DNA from: Erythrobacter tepidarius | GTDB lineage: Bacteria > Pseudomonadota > Alphaproteobacteria > Sphingomonadales > Sphingomonadaceae | Length of the DNA stretch: 64,000 nucleotides | NCBI RefSeq assembly: GCF_002155695.1 | Contig: NZ_MUYJ01000003.1 | Location: forward strand, 1 to 64,000 | Direction: 5' to 3' | Part shown: positions 8,354-17,120 of the stretch, in pieces | Position numbering within the stretch: the stretch's first letter is position 1 | Layout: every line of letters begins with the position of its first letter | Translations under genes and position numbers: made by a program | Notes under the pieces: generated by a model | The model's input: only the letters and a program-made list of their open reading frames with translations | Told to the model about the DNA's origin: nothing | Databases searched by the model: none

Positions 8354-9253
8354 CTATTCCCCGCCGCCTGCAAAATCGGTGCGGCGCGCGAAATAGACCC
8401 GGATCGCGCGCGCGAGCACGGCGGCATACTGGCCCTGCCCTTCCGGCGTCGTCAGCCGCGCACGGTCGAGCCGGTTGGTGACGAAGCCGCTTTCGAACAG
8501 CACCGACGGCACGTCGGGCGCGCGCAGCACCGCGAGCGCGGCGGCGCGGCGCGGTTGCGGGACGAAGGCGAGATCCTCGCCCCCCTCGCGCACCACCAGC
8601 CCGGCAAATTCGATCGCATCCTCCTGCGTGCGCTGCTGCGAGAGTTCAACGAGGATCGCGCTCACCGCCGCGCTCTGGCCCTCGATGGTGATGCCATTGA
8701 GGCGATCGGCATTGTTCTCGCGTGCGGCAAAGCGGGCCGCAGCCTCGCTGGAAGCCTTTTCCGACAGGGTGTAGATGCTCGCCCCGCTGACATTTTCGCG
8801 GGTGCCGGCGGAATCGGCATGAATCGAGATGAACAGATCGGCCTCCAGCTGGCGGGCGATCTCGGGCCGGTAGGCGAGCGGCAGGGTGCGGTCGTCGTCG
8901 CGGGTGAGTGCCACGCGGATGCGCCCGCTGCGCAACAACTCGCTGCGCAGCGCCCGCGCGAGCGCCAGGGTGATGTCCTTTTCCTGAACCTTGAGACCCT
9001 CGGCATCCTCGCCGATCGCGCCCGGATCGCGTCCGCCATGCCCGGCATCGATCACCACCAGCGGCAGCGCATCATCGGGCGGCCCCGAAATTTCCGGCAG
9101 GTCGAGCGGGATCGCGCCGTGCTCCAGCGGAAAGCGCAAGACATAGTCGCGCCCGAACACCGGCACCGGAATCCGTACGTCCAGCGCCGCCGCGCCGCCG
9201 AGCACGGCAGCAGGAACCAGCAGCACGATCAGCAACAGGGTGCGAAAGCTCAT
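8354..9253 (-). CDS. N-acetylmuramoyl-L-alanine amidase (Amidase_3)
   Basis: A zinc amidase that cuts the amide bond between MurNAc and the stem peptide, probably in the periplasm during cell separation. A hydrophobic N-terminal segment (residues 5-24) acts as signal or anchor. The zinc-site motifs are VVIDAGHGGRDPGAIG and LFISIHADSAG, and the catalytic-glutamate region is VLFESGFVTN. The protein has 299 residues. It lacks an obvious AMIN domain, having only a short (~60-residue) stretch between the signal and the catalytic domain. A cell-division amidase role (AmiC type) is inferred, not shown. It lies upstream of the PBP1A gene and diverges from rne. Confidence 0.9.
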   Translation of the reverse strand: MSFRTLLLIVLLVPAAVLGGAAALDVRIPVPVFGRDYVLRFPLEHGAIPLDLPEISGPPDDALPLVVIDAGHGGRDPGAIGEDAEGLKVQEKDITLALARALRSELLRSGRIRVALTRDDDRTLPLAYRPEIARQLEADLFISIHADSAGTRENVSGASIYTLSEKASSEAAARFAARENNADRLNGITIEGQSAAVSAILVELSQQRTQEDAIEFAGLVVREGGEDLAFVPQPRRAAALAVLRAPDVPSVLFESGFVTNRLDRARLTTPEGQGQYAAVLARAIRVYFARRTDFAGGGE

Positions 9254-9677
9254 CTCCGCACCGGCTTACGTTCTTGCCCGTCATCAACGCAATAGAGTTG
9301 CGGGGCTTGTCCCGCGGTGCTAGCGGTGCGGGCGGAGAGGTTGCAACTGGTGCCCCGGCACCGAATAGCCCGCCTCTCGCGCCGGGCTCCCTCTCTTTCA
9401 CGGCTCCCGGCTTCAGCACAGGTTGATGTAGTGACAAGACGCTTTTCCCCGCAATCCAGCACAGTGCGCGCCTTGGCGGCCTGTGTCAGTGCGGGCCGAA
9501 GCGCGGCATTTGGCCGCAGTCTTGCCATTGCAGACACGAGCTTCGCGCTTTGCGTCCGTTCAGGACGTGGCGTGACAACCCCTTCCGGCACACCCTTCGG
9601 GCCGTCCGGATCATCCCACAATTGGCGTCCCCTTCATCGCCCCCAGCGGGCCGGGCCGGACGCATGGAGAATATTCA
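9254..9677. promoter_or_regulatory. Long gene-free leader upstream of rne
   Basis: This 424-bp stretch separates the divergent amidase and rne genes and holds no credible ORF. It should contain both promoters and, by analogy with E. coli, where the rne 5' UTR mediates autoregulation, a structured leader. I see several GC-rich segments able to fold (for example cttccggcacacccttcggg and ggcgcgagaggcg-type inverted segments), but no sharp sigma-70 promoter. The rne ribosome-binding site is GGAGA at about 9666-9670, 7-8 bases from the ATG. Autoregulation is inference. Confidence 0.4.
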
Positions 9678-12356
9678 ATGGCAACGCGCATGCTGATCGA
9701 TGCGCGCCACCCGGAAGAAACCCGGGTGGCGGTTCTGCAAGGCAACCGGATTGAGGAATTCGATTTCGAATCTGCCGATCACAAACAGATCAAGGGCAAT
9801 ATCTACCTCGCCAAGGTAACCAGGGTCGAACCGTCGCTGCAGGCGGCCTTTGTCGATTTCGGCGGCAACCGTCACGGTTTCCTAGCCTTCAGCGAAATCC
9901 ACCCCGACTATTATCAGATCCCCAAGGCTGACCGTGAAGCTCTGCTCGCCGAGGAGGCCGAGGCCGCCGCGGAGGAAGAGCGCCTGCGCGCCGAGGAGGA
10001 AGAGGCAGGCATTCCTCCCGTCAACGAATATGATGTCGAGGACACGAGCGGCGAGGCACTGGCCGAGGATTTCGCTGAAAGCGGCATCGAGGAAGTCGAC
10101 ACTTCGGACAAGGACGATGTCGCGACCATCGAGGATGGAAGCTCCGACGACGAGAGTGCCGATAGCGAGGAAGAGAACGGCGAGGACGAACGCAGCCGCA
10201 GCCGTCGCGGGCGGCGACGCCAGGGCAAGAGCGGCAGCGACAAGGGTGACAGCGAAACGGGCCGCAGCCGTGCCAAGCAGGTCGACGAAGTGCGCGCCAA
10301 GCGCATGGCGCTGCGTCGCCGCTACAAGATCCAGGACGTGATCCAGCGCCGTCAGGTGCTGCTGGTGCAGGTCGTCAAGGAAGAGCGCGGCAACAAGGGC
10401 GCGGCGCTCACCACCTATCTCAGTCTCGCCGGTCGCTACACCGTCCTGATGCCCAACAGCACCACCGGCGGCGGCATCAGCCGAAAGATCAGCTCGGCCA
10501 GCGATCGCAAGCGGCTCAAGGAGATGGTCTCGGACCTCAAACTGCCCAAGACCATGGGCCTGATCGTCCGCACCGCGGGCATGAGCCGCACCAAGCCCGA
10601 AATCAAGCGCGACTTTGACTACCTCGCCCGCGTATGGGACGAAATCCGGGAGAAGACCCTCGCCTCGGTCGCACCGGCGCTGATCCATTCGGACAGCGAT
10701 CTCATCAAGCGCGCGATCCGCGACATCTACAACAAGGAGATCGAGGAAGTCGTCGTCGAGGGCGAAGAGGGCTACAAGTCGGCCAAGGCCTTCATGAAGC
10801 TGCTGATGCCCAGCCACGCCCGGCGGGTGAAAGCCTATTCCGATCCGGTGCCGCTGTTCCAGCGCTACGGCGCGGAAGACCAGTTGCGGGCGATGTATGA
10901 TCCGATGGTGCAGCTCAAGTCGGGCGGCTATCTGATCATCAACCCGACCGAGGCGCTGGTGGCGATCGACATCAACTCGGGCCGCTCGACCAAGGAACAC
11001 AATATCGAGCAGACGGCGCTGCACACCAATCTCGAAGCAGCACGCGAGATCGCCCGTCAGCTGCGCCTGCGCGATATGGCGGGACTCATCGTCATCGACT
11101 TCATCGACATGGAATATGCCTCCAACGTCCGCAAGGTCGAGAAGGCGATGAAGGAGGCGCTCAAGAATGATCGCGCGCGCATCCAGATCGGCCGGATCAG
11201 TTCCTTCGGCCTGATGGAAATGAGCCGCCAGCGCCTGCGCACCGGCGTGCTCGAAGCCACCACCCGCCCCTGCCCGCATTGCGATGGCACCGGGCTGGTG
11301 CGCACCGCTTCCTCGGCGGGCCTGTCGGCGCTGCGACTGATCGAGGACGAAGCGTCCAAGGGCAAGGGCACGCAGATCCGCCTCGCGGCCAGCACCGAGG
11401 CGGCGATCTATCTGCTCAACGAGAAACGCGCCGATCTGGTCGAGATCGAGCAGCGCTACGGGGTCAGCGTCGAAGTCGTGCCCGAAGGCGAGCAGGAAGG
11501 CGCGAAGATGAGCATCTCCAGCAGCGGCCCGCGTCCCGCGCAGACCCCGCGCTTCGATCCGATCATCGACGAGGTAGAGGACGAGGACGAAGAGCTTTCC
11601 GCGGACCAAGAGGCCCAAGAGGATGCGGAGGCCGAGCGCGAATCGCGCCAGCGACGCGATGGCGAAGAGGATGGCGGTCGCCGCAAGAAGCGTCGCCGCC
11701 GCCGGGGTGGCCGCGGTCGCAACCGTGATCGCGAGGAAGGCGCTGAGGCCGAGACCGGCAAGGCAACCCATGCAAGCGAGGGCGAGGATCGCGAAGCCCC
11801 CGGCGATGCACCGGCCCACGAGAGCGACGATGACGGCGAGGCCCGCCCGAAGAAGCGCCGCCGTCGTGGCGGTCGCGGGCGCAAGCGGCGCGGCGATGGC
11901 AGTGAGGGCGATCTCGGCGCTGACGCGGCGCAGGATAACGAGGCCGAGGTCGAAGCCGGTACCGCAGGCGAAAAGGCAGAACCGAGCAAGCCCGCACCTG
12001 CGGCGGAGGCCGAGGCCGAAGTCGCCGCCGAAGTTCAGACCTCAGCACCTGTTGTCGAGGCGGCCGAGGAGGCCGTCGCCGAGAAACCCAAGCGCAAGCG
12101 TGCGCCGCGCAAGACCAAGGCCGTCACTCCGGAAGCCGGCGCCGAGCCGGCGGTCGAAGCGACAGGGGAAGCCCCCGCGGCCGACGAAGCGCCCAAGCGC
12201 AAGCGCGCACCGCGCAAAGCCAAGGTTGCCGATCCGCAGCCGGTGGAAACCGCCGAAGTCGTCCAACTGCAAGGCGAATCGCAAGCCGAAGCCCCCGCCG
12301 AGGCGGCTGAAGCCAAGCCGCGCAAGGGCTGGTGGAGCCGCACCTTCGGCGAGTAG
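9678..12356 (+). CDS. rne: Ribonuclease E/G
   Basis: The endoribonuclease of mRNA decay and rRNA processing and scaffold of the degradosome. The S1 domain starts at KGNIYLAKVTRVEPSLQAAF but is split by an acidic then basic insertion at about residues 88-216 before resuming at QRRQVLLVQVVKEERGNKGA. The DNase I-like catalytic part contains EALVAIDINSGRSTKEHNIE and GLIVIDFIDM. The zinc-link cysteines are in RPCPHCDGTG (about residue 531). From about residue 640 to the end is a low-complexity arm of acidic stretches, RKKRRRRRGGRGRNR-type basic blocks and KPKRKRAPRK repeats, ending GWWSRTFGE. Arms of this type bind RNA and partner proteins. 892 residues, typical for alphaproteobacteria. Confidence 0.96.
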   Translation: MATRMLIDARHPEETRVAVLQGNRIEEFDFESADHKQIKGNIYLAKVTRVEPSLQAAFVDFGGNRHGFLAFSEIHPDYYQIPKADREALLAEEAEAAAEEERLRAEEEEAGIPPVNEYDVEDTSGEALAEDFAESGIEEVDTSDKDDVATIEDGSSDDESADSEEENGEDERSRSRRGRRRQGKSGSDKGDSETGRSRAKQVDEVRAKRMALRRRYKIQDVIQRRQVLLVQVVKEERGNKGAALTTYLSLAGRYTVLMPNSTTGGGISRKISSASDRKRLKEMVSDLKLPKTMGLIVRTAGMSRTKPEIKRDFDYLARVWDEIREKTLASVAPALIHSDSDLIKRAIRDIYNKEIEEVVVEGEEGYKSAKAFMKLLMPSHARRVKAYSDPVPLFQRYGAEDQLRAMYDPMVQLKSGGYLIINPTEALVAIDINSGRSTKEHNIEQTALHTNLEAAREIARQLRLRDMAGLIVIDFIDMEYASNVRKVEKAMKEALKNDRARIQIGRISSFGLMEMSRQRLRTGVLEATTRPCPHCDGTGLVRTASSAGLSALRLIEDEASKGKGTQIRLAASTEAAIYLLNEKRADLVEIEQRYGVSVEVVPEGEQEGAKMSISSSGPRPAQTPRFDPIIDEVEDEDEELSADQEAQEDAEAERESRQRRDGEEDGGRRKKRRRRRGGRGRNRDREEGAEAETGKATHASEGEDREAPGDAPAHESDDDGEARPKKRRRRGGRGRKRRGDGSEGDLGADAAQDNEAEVEAGTAGEKAEPSKPAPAAEAEAEVAAEVQTSAPVVEAAEEAVAEKPKRKRAPRKTKAVTPEAGAEPAVEATGEAPAADEAPKRKRAPRKAKVADPQPVETAEVVQLQGESQAEAPAEAAEAKPRKGWWSRTFGE

Positions 12357-12382
12357 GATGCGTTAGGCCATGGCCGGAAGCG

Positions 12383-12412
12383 GGGCGGGAGCGGGCAACC
12401 GCTCCCGCCCTT
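12383..12412 (+). terminator. Strong hairpin after rne
   Basis: A perfect 12-bp GC-rich stem (gggcgggagcgg at 12383-12394 pairing with ccgctcccgccc at 12399-12410) closes a gcaa tetraloop and is followed by ttcgtgctt. It lies 26 bp after the rne stop codon and between two convergent genes. The T-run is weak, so intrinsic termination or 3'-end stabilisation are both possible. Confidence 0.8.
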
Positions 12413-12429
12413 CGTGCTTGTCGCCGTGG

Positions 12430-13062
12430 CTATGCCGGCTTGCGGGCGATGCCCCACTCCATCCATCCGACAAAGCGCGGGACCTTGGGCGTGTAGGCCT
12501 CACCCAGCGTCTCGACCGCGAAGCCCGCGCTTGCCAGCGCACTGGCGATCGGGCGACTCAGATGGCAGCCCCCGGCAAGCCGCTTCCAAAGCGGCTCGAT
12601 GCGCTCCTGCCACCTGCGCACACCGGTGTCGGGGGCGCGGCCGTGTTCGAGGAACAGCATCTGTCCGCCGGGGCGCAGGACGCGGCCGATCTCGCGCATC
12701 ACCTGCGCCGGTTCATCGACCGAGCACAAGGTAAAGGTGCACACCACGCAGTCGAAGCTGTTGTCGCTGAAGGGGATCGCCTCGCCCCGCCCCTGCCTGA
12801 GGTCTGCGGCCCAGCCCTTTGCCCGCGCCGCCGCGCGGGCGGCTTCGAGCAGGCCGTCATGCGGGTCGATCCCGGCATAGGAGGTGATCGCCCGCCTATC
12901 GTAGAAATCATGGTTGATCCCGCCCCCGCAGCCCAGTTCGAAGACGTCGCCCCGCGCGAGCGGCACTACCGCACCGCGCCGCTTCATCACCTGAGGCTGC
13001 GAACAGGCGCAGGTGATGAGTTTCGGCATGATCTTCGCCTCGTACCAACCCTTGAGGCCCAT
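12430..13062 (-). CDS. Class I SAM-dependent methyltransferase
   Basis: 210 residues with Methyltransf_11-type motifs: motif I DVFELGCGGGINHDFY, motif II around YAGIDPHDGLLEAARAA, and the post-I segment DNSFDCVVCTFTLCSV with EIGRVLRPGGQMLFLEHGR. The start is ATG 13062, preceded by GGAGGAG at a good distance; the open frame extending to 13944 is the shadow of the next gene. The C-terminus (PRFVGWMEWGIARKPA) resembles small phosphatidylethanolamine or quinone methyltransferase-like proteins, but the substrate cannot be assigned. It lies 68 bp after the PLP-enzyme gene on the same strand and may be co-transcribed with it. Confidence 0.85.
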   Translation of the reverse strand: MGLKGWYEAKIMPKLITCACSQPQVMKRRGAVVPLARGDVFELGCGGGINHDFYDRRAITSYAGIDPHDGLLEAARAAARAKGWAADLRQGRGEAIPFSDNSFDCVVCTFTLCSVDEPAQVMREIGRVLRPGGQMLFLEHGRAPDTGVRRWQERIEPLWKRLAGGCHLSRPIASALASAGFAVETLGEAYTPKVPRFVGWMEWGIARKPA

Positions 13063-13130
13063 ATCGCTGCTCCTCCCCGCGCGACCCGGCGATCGGTTTC
13101 TAGCCGCTGTCGCTGGAATGGAAAGCGGCT

Positions 13131-14594
13131 TCAGGCGGCCCGGCGCTGGGCGGCGGCTGAAAGAGCTTCGGCAATGCGGGCCATGTCGGCCGCGAGCACA
13201 GCGATGAGCGCCTCGGCGGACAGGGCATTCCACTGCGCGATCTGGGGCATCGACAGGCCAACCCGCATCGTGCCGCCCCAGCCCCCACCGACACGCACGC
13301 ACTTGACCGGCTGGCCGAGCCGGATGCCGTCCATCGCCATGGCCCTGTGCGCTGCCTGCGCCGCCTCGAAGGTTTCCAGCCCCGGAAGGGCCGAAAGGTC
13401 GAGCGTTGACAGCGTGCGCATCTCGATCGGGCTGTTGCCCGTGCCCTCGCCTCCCGGTGTCACGCAGGCAAGTCCGAGTGGCGCGAGCAGGTGCGTGTGC
13501 ATGGCTTGCTCGAAGGCAGCGATAATCGCCTCGATCCGCGGCATGGGGATCGCCTGGAAGCGCTCGATCTCGAACAGAGCGGCTTCGAGCCGCAGCGCCA
13601 GGGCGGGGTTGGAACTGTCCTCGAGCGCCGCTGCTCCGGGCCACCCGTCGGGCCACTCCGCGCGGCGGAAGATCTGCGCGAACCCGTGCGGCAGCGGTGC
13701 GGCGCTGGCGGCGAGCGTGGCCGGCACCAGCGCCCAGCCATTGAACGGCGGCGCGCCGACGAACTTGGAACCCGTCATCAGCACGATCAGCCCGCGCGCA
13801 AGATAATCGCCGATCGCCGCGCTGGTGATGCGCGCCTGGCAGGCATCGACCACGAAGGTCGCATCGGCGCCGAATTGGGCGATAAGGGCATCGAGATCTG
13901 CGAGTGCGGGCAAGACCAGCCCGGTCTTGGAACCGTGCACGCAATGCACCACGCTGTGCTTGCCCAGCGCGCGCGCGGCGGCGATTTCCTGGGCTATCCC
14001 GGCGGTAATCTCGGCGCTGGTGCGGGCGACGCCATCCGGGCAGCGCACGGGCACGTCGACCAAGCTAATCTCCCCCATGCCCGCCACATCCTGACCTGGA
14101 GCAACGCCGTCAACCAGCGCGGTCTCGTTGGCGAAGAAACGGCCATGGGCGGAATGGATGCAGCCCGATCCGGTTTCGTCCGCGCCCAGCAGCACGTTGT
14201 GGATGCCCGCCGCGCTGCGCCCCAGAGCCAGTGCCAGGGCGACATATTCGAGATCGGTGCCCGACGGTGCAAAGACGATTTCGGTATCCCCGCCAATGCC
14301 ATAGGCAGCACGGATGCGGCCGCGCAGCGCGTCGAGCCGCGCCTTGTAGCCCAGCGCAGCCGCGGCACCACCGCGCCCCAGCAGATGCGCGAAGGCAGCG
14401 GCGGAAATGTCGCTCACGGTCGAGGACGAATAGGCCAGCACGTCGCGCGGATAGGGCGCGGAGAGATAGCGGTTGAGCCCGCTGTCCGGATGAAGCGTGA
14501 TCCGCGCATCGCCGCCCGAAGCCAGCGCCGCGACCAGCGCGACAACATCGTCGGTAGGCTCAAGCCCGGCCAGCGGGCGGTTCAGAGGAGGCAC
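13131..14594 (-). CDS. PLP-dependent fold-type I enzyme of unknown function
   Basis: 487 residues resembling the aminotransferase class V/decarboxylase-like superfamily. A typical cofactor region is visible: TEIVFAPSGTDLEYVALALA (phosphate-binding loop), TFVVDACQARITS with D250 positioned to bind the pyridine nitrogen, and LMTGSKFVGAPPFNGW with K277 as the likely Schiff-base lysine. I cannot name the reaction. The start is GTG at 14594 with a modest AAAGG upstream. It diverges from an ATP-grasp ligase gene across 141 bp, suggesting that the two enzymes act on a common amino acid or small peptide. A role in modified peptide or amino-acid metabolism is inference. Confidence 0.75.
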   Translation of the reverse strand: MPPLNRPLAGLEPTDDVVALVAALASGGDARITLHPDSGLNRYLSAPYPRDVLAYSSSTVSDISAAAFAHLLGRGGAAAALGYKARLDALRGRIRAAYGIGGDTEIVFAPSGTDLEYVALALALGRSAAGIHNVLLGADETGSGCIHSAHGRFFANETALVDGVAPGQDVAGMGEISLVDVPVRCPDGVARTSAEITAGIAQEIAAARALGKHSVVHCVHGSKTGLVLPALADLDALIAQFGADATFVVDACQARITSAAIGDYLARGLIVLMTGSKFVGAPPFNGWALVPATLAASAAPLPHGFAQIFRRAEWPDGWPGAAALEDSSNPALALRLEAALFEIERFQAIPMPRIEAIIAAFEQAMHTHLLAPLGLACVTPGGEGTGNSPIEMRTLSTLDLSALPGLETFEAAQAAHRAMAMDGIRLGQPVKCVRVGGGWGGTMRVGLSMPQIAQWNALSAEALIAVLAADMARIAEALSAAAQRRAA

Positions 14595-14735
14595 TGGGGC
14601 AACCTTTCAAGCGGCCTGATAACGGGTTCGCGCGCTCTAGAGAAAGCGCTCTGCCAATAAAACCGCAAAATGCATCTGGCGCACCTTTCCCCTGCACACT
14701 AAATGCGCGCCTTCCCGCCAAGAGGCCCGAAACCC
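14595..14735. promoter_or_regulatory. Divergent control region with short repeats
   Basis: The 141 bp between the PLP-enzyme and ATP-grasp genes must carry both promoters. It contains a direct repeat gcgctct at 14632-14638 and 14646-14652, with gcgct/agcgc also forming an inverted pair around tctaga. It sits 38-58 bases upstream of the PLP-enzyme start, a reasonable operator position. No confident -35/-10 pair was found. Confidence 0.3.
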
Positions 14736-15743
14736 ATGACCAGCTACCCCGCTCCACTCCGCATCCCCGTAGAGGCCAAGCAGCGTCTCAAGATCCTGTT
14801 CATCGCCAAGAACGCGCTGTGGGACGGCTCCGGCACCGCCGAGGACGGCAACCACGCGACCTATCATGTCGAGATGCGCGAGACGCTGAAGGCGCTCGGC
14901 CTTAACCTGCGCGTGGAAAACAAGTTCGAGGTATTGTTCGACAGGCCCGAGGTCGATTTCGTCTTTCCGCTGCTCAACCGCGCGGGGTTCTTCAATTCGG
15001 AAATGCTTTGTCCGCTGCTGTGCGAACGCGCCGGCATCCCCTATCTCGGCGCCAGCCCGATCCTGCGCGGCCTTTCGGACGACAAGCATCTCGCCAAGCG
15101 CGCGGTGCGCGATGCCGGCGTGCCGACCGCGCCTTGGGCGATCTACCGCCGCGGCGCGCCGATCGATCCGGCGCGGTGCCCGGAAGGTGCGCGCTTCGTG
15201 ATCAAGCCCAACAATTCCTCGGCCAGCTGGGGCGTCATGGACGCGACCGACTGGCCGAGCGTCGAAAAGGCCATCCACGGCGTGCACGATCTCGGCCACG
15301 ACGCAATCGTCGAGCCTTTCATCGAGGGCTCGGATGTCGAGGTGCCGGTCGTCACCATCAAGGGCGAGCCGATGATTCTGCCGATGATGATCTTCCGCCA
15401 GGCCGATCCCTCGCACCTGCGCACCTATCAGGAAAAGCGCGATCTGGTGGATCGCAGCCAGAAATACTCGCTCGATCCATTCGAGCACCCCGAGATGATC
15501 GCCAAGATCACTGAATATACCAAGGCCGCGATGCAGGAATATCGTCCGTTCGATTACGGCCGCTGGGAGTTCCGCGTGAACGAGGAGACCGGCGAAATCA
15601 CTTTCCTCGAGCTCAATCTCAATTGCAACCTCTGGTCGCAAAAGGTGTTCGGGCGCGCGGCAGCACTGGCGGGCTGGAGCCATCCCGAACTGATCGAGAC
15701 GCTGCTTGCCGAAAGCCTTTCGCGCCACGGGCTGCTGGGGTAG
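14736..15743 (+). CDS. D-alanine-D-alanine ligase-like ATP-grasp enzyme
   Basis: 335 residues with an ATP-grasp layout. The N-terminal domain has LKILFIAKNALWDGSGTAED. The central part has KHLAKRAVRDAGVPTAPW and the ATP-binding lysine strand RFVIKPNNSSASWGVM. The metal-binding end is EITFLELNLNCNLWSQK. ATP-grasp enzymes of this type join a carboxylate to an amine through an acyl-phosphate. Sequence near the active site (PNNSSASWGV) differs from true Ddl, so the product is probably not D-Ala-D-Ala. I chose ATG 14736, with AGAGG about 10 bases upstream, over ATG 14703. It is divergent from the PLP enzyme, the likely pathway partner. Confidence 0.8.
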   Translation: MTSYPAPLRIPVEAKQRLKILFIAKNALWDGSGTAEDGNHATYHVEMRETLKALGLNLRVENKFEVLFDRPEVDFVFPLLNRAGFFNSEMLCPLLCERAGIPYLGASPILRGLSDDKHLAKRAVRDAGVPTAPWAIYRRGAPIDPARCPEGARFVIKPNNSSASWGVMDATDWPSVEKAIHGVHDLGHDAIVEPFIEGSDVEVPVVTIKGEPMILPMMIFRQADPSHLRTYQEKRDLVDRSQKYSLDPFEHPEMIAKITEYTKAAMQEYRPFDYGRWEFRVNEETGEITFLELNLNCNLWSQKVFGRAAALAGWSHPELIETLLAESLSRHGLLG

Positions 15744-15774
15744 GCTGCGCGGGCATTCCCGCCGGAGACGGACA

Positions 15775-16071
15775 ATGATCCTGCCCACCCTGTTGCCCGC
15801 TGACCGCACCCGCCAGTTCCGCAAGCTGTTTGCCGCCTGCGCCGCGCTGCTGCTGGCGCTGCCGCTGGTGGCAATGGCCTTTACCGCAGACGTCAGCTGG
15901 GGCGCGGGCGATTTCCTTGGCGCGGCGATCCTGTTCGCTCTTCTGGGCGCCGGGATCGACATCGCGCTGCGCCTGCCCGCCTCGTGGCGGGTGCGCGGCG
16001 CCCTGGCGGCAGCGATTGCGGTGGTGTTCCTGCTGACCTGGGCCGAACTCGCGGTCGGCCTTCTCGCGTGA
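15775..16071 (+). CDS. Small hypothetical membrane protein
   Basis: 98 residues from ATG 15775 with GGAG eight bases upstream. Three hydrophobic segments are visible: residues about 17-36 (FAACAALLLALPLVAMAF), 44-60 (GDFLGAAILFALLGAGI) and 73-96 (a long Ala/Val/Leu stretch). This predicts a three-helix inner-membrane protein with a short charged N-terminus. No family recognised. It lies 31 bp after the ATP-grasp gene and could be co-transcribed with it; a link in function is not demonstrated. Confidence 0.65.
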   Translation: MILPTLLPADRTRQFRKLFAACAALLLALPLVAMAFTADVSWGAGDFLGAAILFALLGAGIDIALRLPASWRVRGALAAAIAVVFLLTWAELAVGLLA

Positions 16072-16125
16072 GCTTGTGGCCGGGTTTGCCGCGACCTCGG
16101 ATGACACCATCTGGCGCGACGGGCG

Positions 16126-16872
16126 CTAGGCCGGAACTTCCTCTCCACGAAAATCGAAAACCCGTCCCGATTGCGCGGGCGTAAGGCCTGCCAGCACCCC
16201 GATCAGATTCGCCGCCGCCGCTTCGGGCGCGGTCAATTGACCCGCCGGCAGGCCAGACTGGAACGGCCGCGACAGCGCCGAATCCACCGTGCCCGGATGC
16301 AGACCGGCGACCACGCCGAGCGGATGGGTGCGCGCCAATTCCAGCGCAAGATTCTTCAGCAGCATGTTGAGCGCCGCCTTGCTCGCTCGGTAAGAGTGCC
16401 ATCCGCCGAGCCGGTTGTCGGAAATCGATCCAACCCGGGCCGACAGCGCCGCAAACACGAACCGGCGATCGCGCGGCATCAGCGGCAGGACATGCTTGGC
16501 GATGAGCGCCGGGCCGATGGTGTTGAGTGCGAAGACTTCGGCCATGGCCGCTGCATCGATCCGCTTGTAGGTCCGCTCCGGCCCGGTGCCATCCGGCAGA
16601 GTGAGAACGCCGGTCGCCACGATCACCCACTCTGGCGGATCGCCGCGCATCGCCTGGGCCGCAGCAGCGATGCTGGCCTCGTCGGCAAGGTCGAAGGCAA
16701 AGGGGCGAAAAGATTCGCCCTCAGGCCCCACGCCCGCCCGTGATCCGGCATGAATCCGCGGGCACCCTGCCGCCGCCAGCCCCTCGCACAGCGCCCTGCC
16801 GATACCGCCCGACGCGCCGAACACGCAAGCCGTGCGTGGGGTGGGCACAGCGCCCTGTCCTACATCATCCAT
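16126..16872 (-). CDS. SDR-family NAD(P)-dependent oxidoreductase
   Basis: 248 residues with the short-chain dehydrogenase pattern: nucleotide-binding [18 protein letters not shown], the catalytic YxxxK in [14 protein letters not shown], a Ser upstream in [11 protein letters not shown], and [12 protein letters not shown] after the active site, as in the C-factor-like (CsgA) subgroup. It converts an alcohol/ketone pair with NAD(P)H; the substrate is unknown. It is alone on the minus strand, convergent with the small membrane protein and divergent from sdhB across 248 bp. Confidence 0.9.
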   Translation of the reverse strand: MDDVGQGAVPTPRTACVFGASGGIGRALCEGLAAAGCPRIHAGSRAGVGPEGESFRPFAFDLADEASIAAAAQAMRGDPPEWVIVATGVLTLPDGTGPERTYKRIDAAAMAEVFALNTIGPALIAKHVLPLMPRDRRFVFAALSARVGSISDNRLGGWHSYRASKAALNMLLKNLALELARTHPLGVVAGLHPGTVDSALSRPFQSGLPAGQLTAPEAAAANLIGVLAGLTPAQSGRVFDFRGEEVPA

Positions 16873-17063
16873 GCCGGCTAAAGCGCCCGCATGGCCCGCA
16901 GGTTCCGCGATTTTCTGACCTTTGCGAATGCCCGCCCGGCAAGCCTGTGGGCGGCGGCGGATTTTTGGTTTCAGGACAGTGTCTCATGTGTCTCCAACAC
17001 GGCCTGGCGTGTGTGGGGCAACGCCTGTGCGAAACCATGCAAGAATTGCCAGTCACCGCCCGC

Positions 17064-17091
17064 TTGCGCGGCGGGACAATGGCGCTAGATA
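17064..17091 (+). promoter_or_regulatory. Candidate sigma-70 promoter of sdhB
   Basis: ttgcgc at 17064-17069 and tagata at 17086-17091 are separated by 16 bp, 30 bp upstream of the sdhB ATG. Both boxes are imperfect, as is usual in GC-rich alphaproteobacteria. Start of transcription would fall near 17098. Suggested by spacing and position only. Confidence 0.3.
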
Positions 17092-17120
17092 GGGTGCCAA
17101 TTGCAACGCGGGATCACGTA

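Noticed and set aside
9882-11819. 645-codon frame opposite rne
   Set aside because: No start signal or motif; complete overlap with rne, which has all expected domains.
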